In this document: one piece after another, positions 14,200 to 28,284 of the stretch
How positions within the stretch are numbered: position 1 is the stretch's first letter
Layout: each line of letters begins with the position of its first letter
Assembly: GCA_025331565.1 (NCBI GenBank)
Contig: JAFREQ010000011.1
Location: 13,412,001-13,476,000 of the forward strand
DNA length: 64,000 nt
Direction of reading: 5' to 3'
From: Holacanthus passer
Taxonomy: Eukaryota; Chordata; Actinopteri; Pomacanthidae
Notes under the pieces: generated by a model
Seen by the model: only the letters and a program-made list of their open reading frames with translations
Database searches by the model: none
What the model was told of the DNA's origin: nothing
Position numbers and translations under genes: made by a program

Positions 14200-14695
14200 T
14201 TGGATGAGCTCTTAAGCGTAGAAAACTCCCCTCTGGGAGGCGCTACAGAGCACTGCACGCCAAAACAACCAGACACATGAACAGTTTCTTCCCTCAGGCT
14301 GTCACTGACAAACGGTTCTCCTGTGCAATAACCCAGTCAAAAAAACATTCACCTGTAAATAATGTAATTTCATATTATTATATACTCATTGTTTATATAC
14401 ACACCACGGTTCCTGTGTAAATATCACCTGCCAGCACAAACCTTGCACACTACGTATACTGTGTATACTGCCATATCCACCTACCTCTTGTCTTCTATAT
14501 ACTGCTACAGAGACTAACCACATTTATTAATGCACATATTTCTGGATACTTTTGCACTCTGCTATGTAATTCTTTGCTCACCTCGTCTATTAGTGTACTT
14601 ATGTGTAAGCACAGAGAGCAAAGAGAAACTGGAGTCAAATTCCTTTTATGTGTACACACACCTGGCCAATAAAACTGATTCTGATTGGCAGATTT
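14200..14695 (+). mobile_element. LINE 3' end (CR1/L2/Rex1-type), truncated
   Basis: Bases 14234-14325 translate as SGRRYRALHAKTTRHMNSFF followed by PQAVTDKR, the conserved C-terminal tail of teleost LINE reverse transcriptases of this group (typically LLPSGRRYR...NSFFPQAV). A 3'UTR-like segment follows and ends 'ggccaataaaactgattctgatt', a typical 3' terminus. It is 5'-truncated with no intact ORF, as usual for dead LINE copies. Confidence 0.8.
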
Positions 14696-17110
14696 TGTAG
14701 AAATTATTGATTAAGAAAAGGCACTGAATTGGAAATAGCACTGAAAATATAAACACATAACCATGGGGAAAATTCAGGATTTTTCAGACTCAAAGATCAA
14801 CGTTAAGTTTTGTAAATGGGCTGGGAATACAACCCTGACATACATATTATTTAAAAGGTGGAGTAAACGATTCCAGAGAAAGATTGTCTCTAAACTCAAC
14901 AGCCAAACAAATACAGCCTTCAGAAGCTCCAACCTCAAAGTCATGGACGCACAATGCCAGGGCCACAACACTAACAACCGAGTCAGCCGAGCAGTTCAGT
15001 AATACGGTGGAATCCAGAGCGTATACAGCCGACGTTAGCCTCAATAAGTAACGCTACACAGGCCGAGACATGTAATTCCAAGGGAAAGAAAGTGAGGTCT
15101 GCCGTAGCAAGTAAAATATTTTTATACCAAGTTGGCAAGGTCATATTTCCAATGTAATTTATGTTTCATTACTATCATGGTGAGGTTCTGTCCCTCTTGG
15201 GTGATAATGTGGAAGAGGAAGAGTAGCCGGCAGAGAGGAGGAGGCAGAGATCGGAGTGCAACCGGTTTCCCTGCTGCTGATTGGCTGTAGCCAGGGCTAT
15301 GTACGAACACCAGATTTCATTTCAGCGCACACACACAGGACGGACAGCCAGTGGCCCGTGAGGATATATTTACTGTATTTACCAAAAAGTGTAGTGGATT
15401 AGAATCATTGACAGCACTTATATAAACTATATATGCACAAATTTTAGATTACAGCTAAAGTACCTCTATACTTCAGTTTAATAAAAACATTCAGCCAAAT
15501 TGCCTCAGATTTTGTCCCATACTGCAGCTGTTGCAGCTCCTCTCAGGAGGGACTATAACTCCCAGTGGTGACAGTGACTGAAACATACTTTAACAAGGAT
15601 AACTTTCACCCAGTATCTTCAGCTCTCTCTCCACCCGCCTGGCTATTCTGACAAATTTTAGTTTCCTTAACTTCGCATCCTCACAAACTGAACCAGTCAA
15701 AAAAAAAAAAGAAGGAGCAGGAGCAGCAGTGGTGACTGTGTGCAGCAAAAAAAAAAAAAAACCCATCCCTTGCTTTCAGCCCAGGTGCCCTAATTTGACA
15801 CAATGCCTTAATGGGCGGTAATGATCATCACCATCAGGGATCTGCACAAAACAAGAGGAGCTCCTTCTGCAGCCCCTATGATGCTTCTTGCTCTCTTACA
15901 GCTACGATCAATCACATCCTTTACAGCAGCAGCTGGCCTGGGAAAGAACTAAACTAAATAGACTGGACGGTCAATATGTCTGCAATATATGCACGGATAA
16001 TAATGCCACGGCAGCTTCCCCGCTAAGCTCCTACGTGAAAGCTTAATTTAGTAAAAAAACGCAGACAGTCTATGTTCGCAGGAGTGTAGACAATCAGTCG
16101 CGTGTCTTCTAGGCACAAATGTCTTTAGTTTCTTGGGGCAAATTGCCCGAAAGAAATCAAACATTGTCAACAGAATTACAGCGAACGCTCGAGGCGCAAA
16201 TTGTCCTTAAGCGCACACATTCTCTAGAGCACGTATTGTCCCAGACTTGCAATAATCAAACTCATTGGGGAAAATATGCCCTCGCTACGGATGCAGCCTG
16301 TGCCTGTAGAGAAGAAAATGTCTAGCGGAAGCCATTGTCAATCAGGTGCATGAGCAAAACAAGAGAGTTTTGTGTTGCTTTAAGCGGCGAAAAAACCCAC
16401 TGTGGCATTCAAAACCTGGACATGTATTGGCTAATATTGGTTCCCTGTTGCTGGAAGGATGCAAACAATTGAGTACTCAGATTGTTTCTGCGTAAAAGGG
16501 AATGGCAGGAAAAACTAAAACAAAAGCAGAGATGACAATCTGCCAGACTCAAAATGGAGGCACAAATCACTGTTCCTAGCTGCGATACAGTTTTTGAATC
16601 CATTTATACTTGCTGGGAGACTTTTATACAACTGGTTACATATTGCACTCAATACTGTGTTCACCATTTTAAAACTCAGTTGCTTTCACAAACATGCAGC
16701 CTGGCGCAAAGGTTAATATCACATCCAAAATGCACTAGAACCACCAGGACAGTCTGTTCATGAGTGTCTCAGCATCGGGTCACTCTAACATAACGTTAGC
16801 AAAAGAACACAACGACCTAAAAACACACACACACACAAAAACAGGCTGCAGCACATAACACTAATATTAATATGTACATACGCTACATAGGATTATGTGC
16901 CAATATAGAAACAGATTATGCTTGGATTCCATTTTGTAATTGTACACAGGCATCATGACACAGTAACCATGAGAACTACTGTATATCACGCTTGTTATTC
17001 TCACAAGGTTAAAGGTAACAGAGCAACGGCAGAACTCCCTGGACTCACTGAGGCCGAAGCACCTTCTTATACTTTTATTAGCTTGATCAGCATCTGCACA
17101 CATCCAATGC

Positions 17111-17151
17111 AAACACACACAGAGACACACACACACACATACACACACACA
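17111..17151. repeat. (CA)n microsatellite, imperfect
   Basis: CA repeats interrupted by 'agag' and 'atac'. It accounts for the cysteine/valine-rich open frame on the opposite strand, which is therefore not a gene. Confidence 0.9.
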
Positions 17152-20100
17152 TCTCCAGCCACTTAAGACGAGCTCAGCTCTTACTAATTGTTGCATCATT
17201 ACTGGGGATTAATTAAACTAAGCACTACATCAAGCCAAGTCTTTCCTTGCACTTAAAGTCAGCGCATTGCTGTCTCCCAAAAATGGTCTCCACTATGCTA
17301 TGAGCCACTTACACAGTGCTTTCCAAATCAAATTCATTGCTCGGAGGGAGGTCACAGCGGCTACATGGGTGAAGTCATAAATAGCTGCTTTGTTATCATC
17401 GCATGTATCAATTCACTATGGGGAGACATGGGTGAACATAAAGCGTGAAAACGGAAAGGGAGGGAGTCTCTGTGGCGGAGACTTGGAGCATATTTGGAGG
17501 CAGGTTGTGAAACAGGAGGGCTACACCGTCTTTGATCAGAGAGCATAGGAGACAGCACCATGTCAACAGTTTACACTCATCCATGTCAGCCGTCCCCTGT
17601 GGGCAGAGGATTAAAGCCACAGCATCTCTGATAGAGCAGAGCAGACAACACAGACTGCGCTGGGCCTGAAGGAGGAGGCTGACGAGAGCCGTGCTGCGGC
17701 TGCTCAAACGTTCATAAACCTTAAATCCAGCAAACACTGGTGAATAGCCATTATGTGGGTTAAATTTAAAAGGAGATGTTCTGTAAGGAGAGTTTGGCCT
17801 AAAAGGTTTTTATACATTTAAGCATTGTGGAGCCTGATTTCCCACATCTGCGTACGTTTTCAGGAAGCTTGGAGGAAATAAAAGGCTTCAAAAAAAAACC
17901 CACCTACAGAACAACACCTTGTACAGTGTCTAGGCATACAAAATCATTTTCCCTTTTTTCATTGCCCCGAGGGCAGTTAAATCATCTGCACCACCATTAA
18001 GCCCTGCTATTTGTTCCATAATATCACACTCAACAACAAGCCCAGAACCCCCGAGAGCCCTTGAAAAACAGCAGCCTAACAACAACCACAGGAGCGTTTA
18101 ACTTGCATTAGTCATCGGGGGCCGGAGTTAAAATATCAATCTCGTCACCAATGTAAGCATCAGGTATGTGAAGGACGGCCGGGCTGGCGCGTCCGTGTCA
18201 CCGGGAGGATTATTTGGAGATGGATTGAGCTATCAAATGCATCCTGAGTTACAATGTCCATATAATTTTTGTAAACAAAGAGAGACAGAGTGATGGTGTT
18301 TGCGAGGAGGTGAATTCTACTATCTATAAGTAAAATGCATGTCTAAATTATACATGATGTGCTGCTGTTTGGTGTTTTAAGCTCACAATCGCTGGGGATG
18401 GGAGATTTTTCATTTTGTCATTTCTGTCTACAGATTGCGGAATCACTTATTATAGTCGATTCCAGACTCATTAAGCATGACAAAAATACAAAAAATGAAA
18501 TAACGATGTGGAAAGTTTTTAGATTGCAGTCCTAATTGTGCGGTAAGGAAAACGCACACGTGCATTACAATGCAAAACCAACACCCACATTCTTTCCACT
18601 AAAACATTAATGCTTAGCCTGTTATCAATATACAGAAACAGAGTCAGGTGTAATAACAATTTGATTCCACTCAGAAATGTGATTCATGCGAAAATGACAC
18701 AACTCTCTCCGCACGGCAAGAGTGCATCGTACGGCAATAAGTGGCTAATGGTTAATAAAAGACTGAAAATGGAAAATAGAACAGTAGACATAAAACACCA
18801 GGCCTGTTTTTTTTATGATATCTACTTGTTTTGAATAACCAGCAAAGCCACATGTTCAGAGGACAGTCCTTTAGGCTTCTCATGGATAGCTATAACACCA
18901 CACGGCTCATACTATAATAAATAAAGATTAAGTAGGTTCATACGCAAGGACGCATCACTTAATTTATTATCTTTAATCATCCTCAGACGGCATTTATTTT
19001 GAAAAAGGAGAAAGCTGCTGATATCCTAGATTTTTTTTTTTTCACGTCAACAAACCTCATGAAAAGACCAAAACCAATAGTGCATTAATCTGTCTCGCAG
19101 TGCTTTCAGCCTTTCCCTACTGAAGGCAGAAATATTTAAAAACAGGTCATGAATGCATACTTTCATTTAAAAAAAGAGGCAAAATAATTTCCTCAAACAG
19201 CTGGGCACTGTTGTTTTCAGCAAACATTACTCAACAACAGGAGGAAAACAGTGCTGGGGACTATTTTCAGCCACGAGCATTCGTGTTTAATTACTGTAGC
19301 AGGGTGGCGTACGCGGGATTGACTCAATACGAAACTACAAAGGCCCGTGTTAATGGTAATGAAGGAACATGTCACAAGGGAACAATAGTGAGGCTCATTG
19401 ATGTGTTTTTTTTTTTTTATACGTTTGTGGACAAAAATTGAGATCTGTGGCACAGAGGAATAAGCGACGTCGGGCTTTGGATCAATTCGTTGTTGGTTTT
19501 TGGTGCTGTCGTTTGTTGACCCTCAGAAAAATACAGAACATCAACATACTTATCATTCAAGAGCATTGGGATAATCATAGTGTTTTATACGCACATTTAT
19601 AATCTCTTAAACAGTTGAAATCCCCATCAGCCAAGCGGCGCTGGTGTTACTTTGTGTTGCTAAAAGCCATTATCGCCGAGAAAAATTCAGCTCATTTAAA
19701 CTTTATTATCAAGGGAAAGTCAACTTAGCTCACTTGCACTCTTTCTACAATATATTACATGTCCTGACACTGCTTCAACCAGACACCCCCCAAAAAAAGT
19801 GAAAAATCCTCCTCTCTCCCTTCCTCAAAGAGCGCGCGCTTTAATAAACAACGTGTTTCACCACATCGCTTTTGTGCGTCTAATGAAGGCGATGTGGCAG
19901 ATTGTGTGTTTGAATCAACTGGGTGTTTTTCCAGCACGTCGGTCAGCGTTTTTATCCTTCACGTTCTCCTCCAGCGTCGGCCTGCTTTACATTCACAGTT
20001 ATGTACGGAGACCCTCAGACGGTCGTTATTGAGGGAGAGGGAAGCACAGCTCGTTCACTTCACCCATCCACCCGTTCTCTCAGCTCGTCCTTTAAGTGGA

Positions 20101-22410
20101 TGGAGAGAGAAGGCATATCATTAAATGCACTAATTAGACAAACTACAGTCTGAACAATTCGGACTAAACGCAAGTGAGCGGCGTTTTTTTTCCACAGGCA
20201 TCATGAGTGTATGAAAGGGCAGGCTCTTGATGCAAAATTGCTATGTATATAAGGAACAAATGTGCATACTGAGGGAGACAGCTGCTGTCTGTACAATCTC
20301 ATCTGCAATGCATGAAGTCAACTGTCAAATGTAAGGACATCTGCTCAGCTTTCTGTTTTGGTGAATTACTAACACGTGTGAACACCCCTTGAAAATGTGC
20401 TCGTTTTTATTTCAAAATGCCAGATACCTGACTCACACCGCAGCATGTGGAGCTTTACATGGTTACCAGTTACAAGTCGCAGCGGTAAAACAAGGCCGGG
20501 GGTCCCTCTGTGCAGCAGAGCGGCATAGAAAATGGGGAGGGGGTAAATGGAGCCTGATCTTGAGAGCGCATGTGTTTCTCATTCCTCGGGAAGTGGGCGA
20601 TGTGGCTCGATATCCCCGGAAGTGTTCCAGTCACACCAAGGACCTCGGGAACATGAGAAGTGCCAAGATCAGCCAGAGATACTGCACAGAGGGAGCCGGG
20701 GCTAAAGCATCAAGCTCAGAAATAATAAAACAACAACTCAAATCCCAATGCATATATTTAGGCCTACACAGCTAAAAGCAAACAAGCTGTTTCAGCAAAC
20801 AGGGCATCAGCACCCATGGGCCAAAGAAATGTAGCCGTATTACAGGAAAATTAAGCTAATTAGTCTACAGTTAACGTTGTTCCTCGACTGACTCCGTGAT
20901 GAATATAACTAAAAATACAAAATTCCTGAAAAACCAATTTAAAAATTTTCCCCCGACACCTTTTTGCCGTGTTCGAGCATGCCTGTGTGCATGTCAAGAC
21001 CTGTCTGGCTTTTTGTTCATCATGTTAATTGACAGGAAGTGCTACTGCACATTCAACACCGCTGAGATGAGATGTTTTTGTCAATGCCGCGTGGGGCGCC
21101 GAAAGCCTAAAATACGACTTCATAGTGAGATATAGAGACAAGTGGAAATAGGGAAGTGACAGAAACTCAAACCTAACTTTTAAATAAGTCCAAAATTTGG
21201 CAAAAAAAAAAAAAAAAACAGGCAGACAAACAAGCACACTTGTAGGCATTGTGTGCGATACGGCCTTGCACCTCCTCCTCCGAACAGAAAACATTTTGTG
21301 TTTGTGTTTCATTAGTGAACTTGAACAACAAAGCGAGCAGAATAGGAGGAAGGGCAAAGGAGGCATACTCCACTTTCTCATTATGCAACACTCTCTCCGC
21401 AGTTCTTTCTCAAAACTTATCTGGTGAAAAGTGGATGCGGCCATCTCATTATCATCAAATCCACAACGTGTCGCCGACTCTCAACCCACCCTCAGTTCAC
21501 ACACCTGCAGTCCCCGCAGTTTTTCTCCTCTTAAAAAGGTATACTGCGAAGACTCGGGTTCTCTGTGCTGTAATATTAGAGAAGTCAGGAGGTGATGAGG
21601 CCTGAGCAGAGCAATGCGTCATGTGTTACACTGTTCTTCAACCCTTTACTACAAGGAATAAGTGAGAAACAGTACATCAAATGTCAGCCTTTGATAGAGC
21701 ATGTGGGCGAAAAGGTCTAGATGAAATTCTCCAGTGTGTTCAGCCTTCCTTGTACAGAAAAGAGAAAGAAACGAAAAAAAAAAAAATACACATCCTGGCA
21801 TTTATTCTCTATTCATAAGAAGCCGGTAAAGAACTATTGTTCTATTGTCTGACCAAAACTGGCTCTTATGAATTAAAACAGAACGACATCCTGTGGTGAA
21901 GTCAATGTTTGGTGAAATGAGTATATAGTAAATCTGAGCTCTGTCAATCTGCCGTTGAGCACGCTTCGAGGGTAAATACCGGTACAGTGAATTAAGTGCA
22001 TTAAATAGCTGGCGGGCTTTCTGAACGAGTGTGTCGGGGGCTCTGATGAAAACCATTAACAAGATTAAACAAATTCAGGGCTAGTGACCTCTTTACCAGA
22101 CCAGCTATAGCTCGTTTCCTTCGCAGACTACAATAAACAATCCTCAAACGCGTCGCCACAACAGCTCAGACACTGTCAGGAAAATTTAGTGTGTAAAGTG
22201 AGGTTTTCAATTTTCAATATGTGGCAATTGGATCGCTTAAGTGCCAAGAGCTTATGAGGTCATTCCTCAGGACACGGTGTGCAGCCACGCATGAATTGTC
22301 TAGTTATTGATTCTGAAATAAATTCCCGCTGCCTCTGGTGGATACATTACACTCCTCACACATTACTGGTGTTCATGAATGGTGATGGTTGATTACGGGC
22401 AATGTAAATG

Positions 22411-22495
22411 GGTGCATCTAACTCAACAGGTAGAGCGTGACACTGATACCGCCTGGCCGGTGATTTGCTCGCAGCTCGAGTCGAACGGGGGCTGA
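22411..22495 (+). repeat. tRNA-derived SINE head or tRNA pseudogene
   Basis: 'taactcaacaggtagagcg' resembles a tRNA A box and D arm (TAGCTCAGTNGGTAGAGCG). About 50 bases later 'gagtcgaacggggg' resembles a B box with one base lost. The spacing fits a tRNA-like promoter. The stem pairing is poor, so this is not a functional tRNA gene. Confidence 0.5.
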
Positions 22496-24025
22496 AAATG
22501 CACATTGTCGCAGCTACAGTGCCGTGATTTAGAGAAAAGCATCTACAAAATGGCAGTCTGTAAAATAGCACTATAATAAAGCTGCAAATTCGAGAAAATA
22601 TGCGGAGTCAAATACCTCTGGAAATGTGATTTAGTAGAAAACATCTGCCTAGTGCTGATGAAAAATACCTAACCTGCAGCTCACTGGCCAAATGACTCAA
22701 TGCTATCCATAAATAATACCACTGCACTAGGGCTTAGTATGCATCACTTCCAAACAGAATCTTCATGCCTGCCCGGGGCCATACAAGCAGTCAGGCCTCC
22801 TCCCTTCCTCTTTAAATGCTTTTTGATGTTGGACTCTAATCAATACTTGAAGGCTGAATTTAGAAACGATAAATAAAACCGTGAAGAGCAATGCACTTGA
22901 TACCCCTGTAACAGCCTCTTTAGCAGCCCGGACAGTTTGCTGTGCAGAGTTCGTTATGTCTTTCTCAAGATCTCTCCAACATGTAAATAGAATTGTGCTC
23001 AAGTATTAAGGCATTGTTAAGCCGTACCACAAAGATCTGTAAACCAGAGGGGTCCCACATACATTTTTAGATCACACCACCAGTTCAGAAAATCATTTGA
23101 TCTTCCTATAAATAATGACAATGAACGAAAAACTGACATTGTTTCATGTGACTGCCACAGTATGAATTGGATATCAGCAGTGTATTTACTGCATGCTGGC
23201 TCCATGCTTCCCTCAGATAATGTCTTGGAATTTATTTTTTATCTTTACTTTATAATTTAAATGAAATGTAAATTTTCTCTCGCGGAGTAAGTTGATATTT
23301 TTCTGGCGGAGGTCGTGCACACTGAAGCTGTAAGTATTCTCTGTATTCATGATGAATTCATTACCCGCTGTCAGCTTTTAATATCATTGCATTGCCCCAA
23401 AATAGCATGCTAAAATGTAATTGTGAGCTCAAGAAAAAGAAATAATTTCTTTTGCACGCCAAGATACTGTCAGTCTCCTGCAGTTCCTCTCATCCCCACT
23501 GCTACTTTTTTAGAAACTAAAATTACAGTATTTGTTCCCAACTGTTCAAAATGATTAATTTTGATCTGAACTGAATAATTTTTACCATTTTGTAAGACAA
23601 GTAAAAAAAAAAAAAAAAACACCATTATAATTACCAACAGTAGTAAAGTTTGACAAGTTTGTGGGTCTCAGTTTTACTTTCCTCAAAAACTAATAAAATC
23701 CAATCTGTGAATATGCGTCAACTCTGTATATAAAAGCTGTTTATAGGGAAAGAAATGTCAGTCTTAAAATAAATACTAGGTACACAGTTTCATAGCTGTG
23801 GTCCAAACATTAAGACCATGCTCCTGCTGATTAACTTGAGAGGTATTGTGATGCAAGAAATCTATTGGCATGTCACAATAAGATGGCCGCTAATTAGCCA
23901 AAAGGGATTACAAGGCTATTACAGTTCCCATCATCTGTGCCAACATATAACTCATGACAAATGAGGACATCTGCTCAGACCACGGCTCCTCCACACTCAC
24001 ACTCTGGTCTGGTCTGGCCTTGCTT

Positions 24026-24046
24026 ACACACACACACACACACACA
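24026..24046. repeat. (CA)n microsatellite
   Basis: Perfect ACACAC run of about 10 units in intron 1. A shorter mixed run with CACG units is at 10625-10650. Confidence 0.9.
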
Positions 24047-25194
24047 TATTCACACTGCCTGGTAGTTGTCTGTTAAGATATGAAAGTGTATCCCATTCTG
24101 GTCAATCAACAGCAGACTCTATCAATCCACAGCCGCACGATTTCACATCAGATCTTATTGGAGCCACCTTGGCGCCCATTTCATCACCTGCATGCAGTGA
24201 AACTTGCATCAAAACAAATCCAAGGCTAATAAACATGAGATCTAATGCACACAGGAGTAGGAGCAAACAAAGCCGGGAAAAAAAAAAAAAACAGCATTCA
24301 ATTGAGCAGTACTTGGCTGTGACTCAAAGTAATGATTCTAATCAAGCAGCATCAACACAGCTGAGTGGTGAGGCCAACGTGTGAGTGCATTTAGCTGCGG
24401 TTCTTAGTGCAAATACAGAGCAAGCACGAATGCCAATCACGCTGTTGAGTTGTTGTTTTTTTGTTTTATATCGCTGTACACCGAATCTTTTTGTGCTTCA
24501 CACTGTTGATAGTGTAAATCAAGCAATCTGAGTTTGTGCACTTTCATTCAATAATTTTTCGAAGGTTCCTGAAGAAACCTAACAAAATGCTATGACCATG
24601 GTTTTCTACAGTCTATTCTAACACAAAGCTTTTTTTTTTTCATTTTAAAATTAATTATATTTAAGACATATTCAGCAGCTCTTCAGACTCCTGAGCTGTC
24701 TTCTTTATCTTAGAAAAACTTTTCACCCTCGGTATGAAAAAAACATTAGACACAGGAGTTGTTTTATCAGGTATTGAAAGATCAAATTCATGCTGCCCCC
24801 TCAAATAAATCTGAAATAGATTTTTTTTTCAGTGTTCTAACAAATGCTTGACCGTTAACAGTAACAGTAAAGAATGCACTGCTAATTTCCATCTGCAGTA
24901 ATCTGCTGATCTACGTTACTTTTACTTTAGGCCATGGAAATCAATGCAGCTGTAAAACATACATGAACACACTTACGGAAACGCTTTCATCCCATGCAAC
25001 TAAACTGGTTCCAGTGAGGGAGCATTTATCTTTTTATACCATCGTTCATATGGTCCTGACCTGACTACAGGTTTAATTGAGAAAACTGATCATAACAGAG
25101 CAATGATGAGGCTATAATGTCGCTCTTCTCTAAAGCCTCGCCTCTAAAGCCTGACCTTTATATCAGGACAACATTTTCCAATAATCACAAGTCT

Positions 25195-25990
25195 ATGGCT
25201 GCAGCTAATGATCATTTAATCTGAAAATTACAAACCGGATTTCCAGAAAGTTGGGATGCTGTATAAAACATAAATAAAACAGAATGCGATCATTTGCTAA
25301 TCCTTTTTGATATATACACAATAGGAAACAAATACAATACATTTAATGTTTGACCTCATCAACTTCATTGATTTTTGTAAATATCTGCTTCTTCTGAATT
25401 TAATGGCAGCAACAAGTTTCAAACAAGTCGGGACAGGAGCAACAAAAGACTGTGGAAGTTGTGGACTGATCCAAAAACACCTGTTTGGATCATTCCACAG
25501 GTAAACAGGTTCATTGGTAACAGGTGATAGTATCATGATTGGGTATGAAAGGTTCATCCTGGAAAGACTCAGTCGTTCACAAGCAAGGATGGAGAGAGGT
25601 TCAACACTTTGTCAAACACATGATTGTATAAAGGAGATTACTACATGGGCTCAGGAACACTCATTGCAATGACTGCATTCTGCTTTTGTTTATGTTTTAC
25701 ACAGCTTTTGGGTTATATTTTCTCCACCAACTAATTACTTGCTTTGTCTATAGAGTATGAGAAAATAGTGAAAAATGTCTGTTACACTTTCCCACAGTTC
25801 AAGGTGATGTCTTGTCTTGTTTTGTCCGACCAACACTCCAAAACCTAAGATACTCAATTTATGACAAAGAGCAAACATCAGATCCTGACATATGACAGTG
25901 ATTACTCGATTATCAAAGTAGTTACCCATTAGTTTTCTGTCAGTCAACTAATTGATTAATCAACTAATCATCGCTGCTCTCCACAAACAA
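25195..25990 (-). mobile_element. MITE of the 'GGGCTGCAACTAA' teleost family, split by a later insertion
   Basis: The left end 'ggctgcagctaatgatcattt' (25198 on) and the right part from about 25716 ('tattttctcc...gtctatag...gaaaatagtgaaaaatg...ttgtccgaccaacactccaaaacc...aactaatcatcgctgctc') form one element with AATCGATT-rich ends. The gap is a Tc1/mariner derivative at 25231-25713. It is inverted relative to the copies at 33.1, 38.5 and 63.0 kb. I think it is a non-autonomous DNA transposon (possibly hAT), from memory. Confidence 0.7.
25231..25713 (+). mobile_element. Tc1/mariner-like element, internally deleted, nested in a MITE
   Basis: Starts 'caaaccggatttccagaaagttggga' after a TA and ends near '...tttatgttttacacagc' before another TA, as for a TA-target element. 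Inside, an ATG in 'aaggatggagagaggttc' reads MERGSTLC, like a Tc1-type transposase start. The DNA then jumps to 'tgtataaaggagattactac', reading CIKEITTWAQEH, a later transposase segment, and then straight to the right end. Most of the transposase, including the catalytic DDE region, is deleted, so it is non-functional. Confidence 0.75.
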
Positions 25991-26881
25991 GCTGCATCTT
26001 TTGTCATCTTTAGACATGGTAATAATGGTTCACAGCAAAGTAATGAGTCCTGCCAGTGCTGAGCTGAATGTCCTCAACACTGCCCTCTGAATAAAAAAAT
26101 AAAAAAAATACTTTCATCTCTCTATTGATGGGCCAATTATGACATTCATAGGCTTGAATACAAAATGAACCTTTTTTTCCCATCTCAAAGCAACAACTTC
26201 CATTTTATCAAGATGGCACTCAGTAATGTCACTTGTGCCATTAAGCCTATTCAAAGCATTTAATTCTAAACATTACAGCAACACAGATGATTGTCTCCAG
26301 AAGTGTGAGGCTGTTGAGTGGCTGCGAGCTCCCACCTGCCTCGCGCTGCCTGCTAAGTGTGTGGACAGATGATCTCTGGAATCCCTGAGTGATTACTGGT
26401 TACCTGGGAATGGGTCTCCTCTGCTGTGGTAAACACTTGTGTTGCGAGGTTCAGATTAGCAGTGACAATAACACACGGCAGCTGTCACGCCTTCAGCTCA
26501 CACCAGACTATGACAGATAAGCAGGAATTTGTACAGCAGCGAGGCTAAAAACGACCCAAGAATCAGACGGAAGGTGCTTTAGATTTTGTTTTTCGAGCAT
26601 CCGGCAAATTCAACTGTTGACCGCGCCGTCGTACAAATTTCTATTCACCTTCTTATAAATAAGAGAGTTGTCTTTTTTGAGGAAGCATAAAAACAATGTC
26701 TTTCTGAAATATGAAAATGTCACAAAGAAAAGGCCGTGGTATTCAAATCCTTTGTTAATTAGGGTTCCACTACCAGGAGGGTTTGAATGTTTGTGTTGAA
26801 GAACAGAAACATTTGCATTCCCCAAAGGGGAGCATGTCAACAGGATCGATAGGGTAGTCTCCAAACTCCTGTTCTGCCTCC

Positions 26882-26906
26882 AAAAAAAAAAAAAAAAAAA
26901 AAAAAA
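26882..26906. repeat. A25 homopolymer
   Basis: Uninterrupted A run inside intron 1. No retrotransposon body is recognisable immediately next to it. Confidence 0.9.
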
Positions 26907-27988
26907 CTATCCAACTCAGCACATGTTCTCTCTTGGAATTCTCTGGAATTAACTAACACCGAATTTTCACACGAGCTGTGCCTCTGTCATTTTCACAATC
27001 CCACAGATCCCTTTCAAACACCCAACAGGAAGCTTTCAGACACAATACGTTAAGCACCTGGAAAAGGTCGAAGTCCACCTGAAATGCTTTGCAGTCTATT
27101 TAGCAACCCGGTTAAATAGCAATGACCCCCTCCCTCCTCCCAACAACCCCACCCACCTCCTTCCATTGTTGTTTTAGAGCTTTCTCTGGAAATAGAGAAA
27201 GCTCCCGGGGAGACAGTCGAAGTGTGTGAGAGAAACAAACAGAACATCAATCTCATTCCAAACCCAAAGGAAAGAGCCTGGGGACTGATCTCTCAGGGTG
27301 TTAACTTAGGGAGGGGGGGGAACGCATTCAACAAGGATTTAATGAAATGGGTTTAGCACTGGAGTGGAAAAGTGGAGATCAAGTCAGCGTTAAACTCATA
27401 CCCTGTCAAATTGTGTTTGATTACAACCATTCTTCTTTATTTACCACTTAAATCATATGTTCATGATGAATGACCCTCCATTATCAGATGTGACACATGG
27501 TGAACTCTACTACGACTCTAGCCTATCCTAGGATCTATGTATATCCCAAAATAAACACTACAGCATCAAACTTTGATGTGATACGTCAAAGCAATCTGCT
27601 TCTCATACTGATAAAAAAAAAAAAATTCCAGGTGTCCCAATTTGTCCATGCTCAGTCTATTGAATTTTTTTTAGCTTTCACCTACCTTATAGTGCTGCAT
27701 GTCTTTCTAATTTTGGTGCCTGGAAACTTCAAGTCTAATATCTATTTGGAAAGATGGCAACATTTTAAGAAATCTGTTGGGTGTCAGGCTTTTTGACAGC
27801 GACAGCTGTTTTCTCCTCTTAGCAAAGGACCTTTTCAGACCCGCTCTAGTCAAAACTTCCAAAAAGGTAGAGGTTGATTATGAAGCAGACTAATCTGAAA
27901 AGTGAGCTAAATTGCATAAAAGTGATCTGAGCAACCGAGCTGGAAATGATGGATCTGTGATCCTAACAGCAACTAACCCAAAGACAAC

Positions 27989-28014
27989 TTTTTTTTTTTT
28001 TTTTTTTTTTTTTT
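27989..28014. repeat. T26 homopolymer
   Basis: Uninterrupted T run inside intron 1, about 1.1 kb from the A25 run at 26.9 kb and of opposite polarity. Confidence 0.9.
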
Positions 28015-28284
28015 GCATTTTTAAAAACAGACCCTGACACTGGCAAAACCTAAGAATAATGATAATTAGAAATACCAGTTGTGTTGTTGCTTAGTGGTTA
28101 GGGTGGTGTATGAAAAAGAGTGTTTTAATGAACAATCAGAAAATAAGGTGGACAGTTTATATCCTATGTATTTCAAATATACAAAGTGTCTAAAAATTTA
28201 CAGATTATATTCTACCATTGGAGGTAAATTTGCTACATTTCTGTATACATTAATTTCATACCAATTTATATGTGAAGAGTAAAG

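Noticed and set aside
16867..17199. Minus-strand frame with a VCVCVC run
   Set aside because: Produced by the CA microsatellite at 17111-17151.
20389..20775. 128-codon plus-strand open frame
   Set aside because: No motif or homology recognised; looks like chance openness in a moderately GC-rich intronic stretch.
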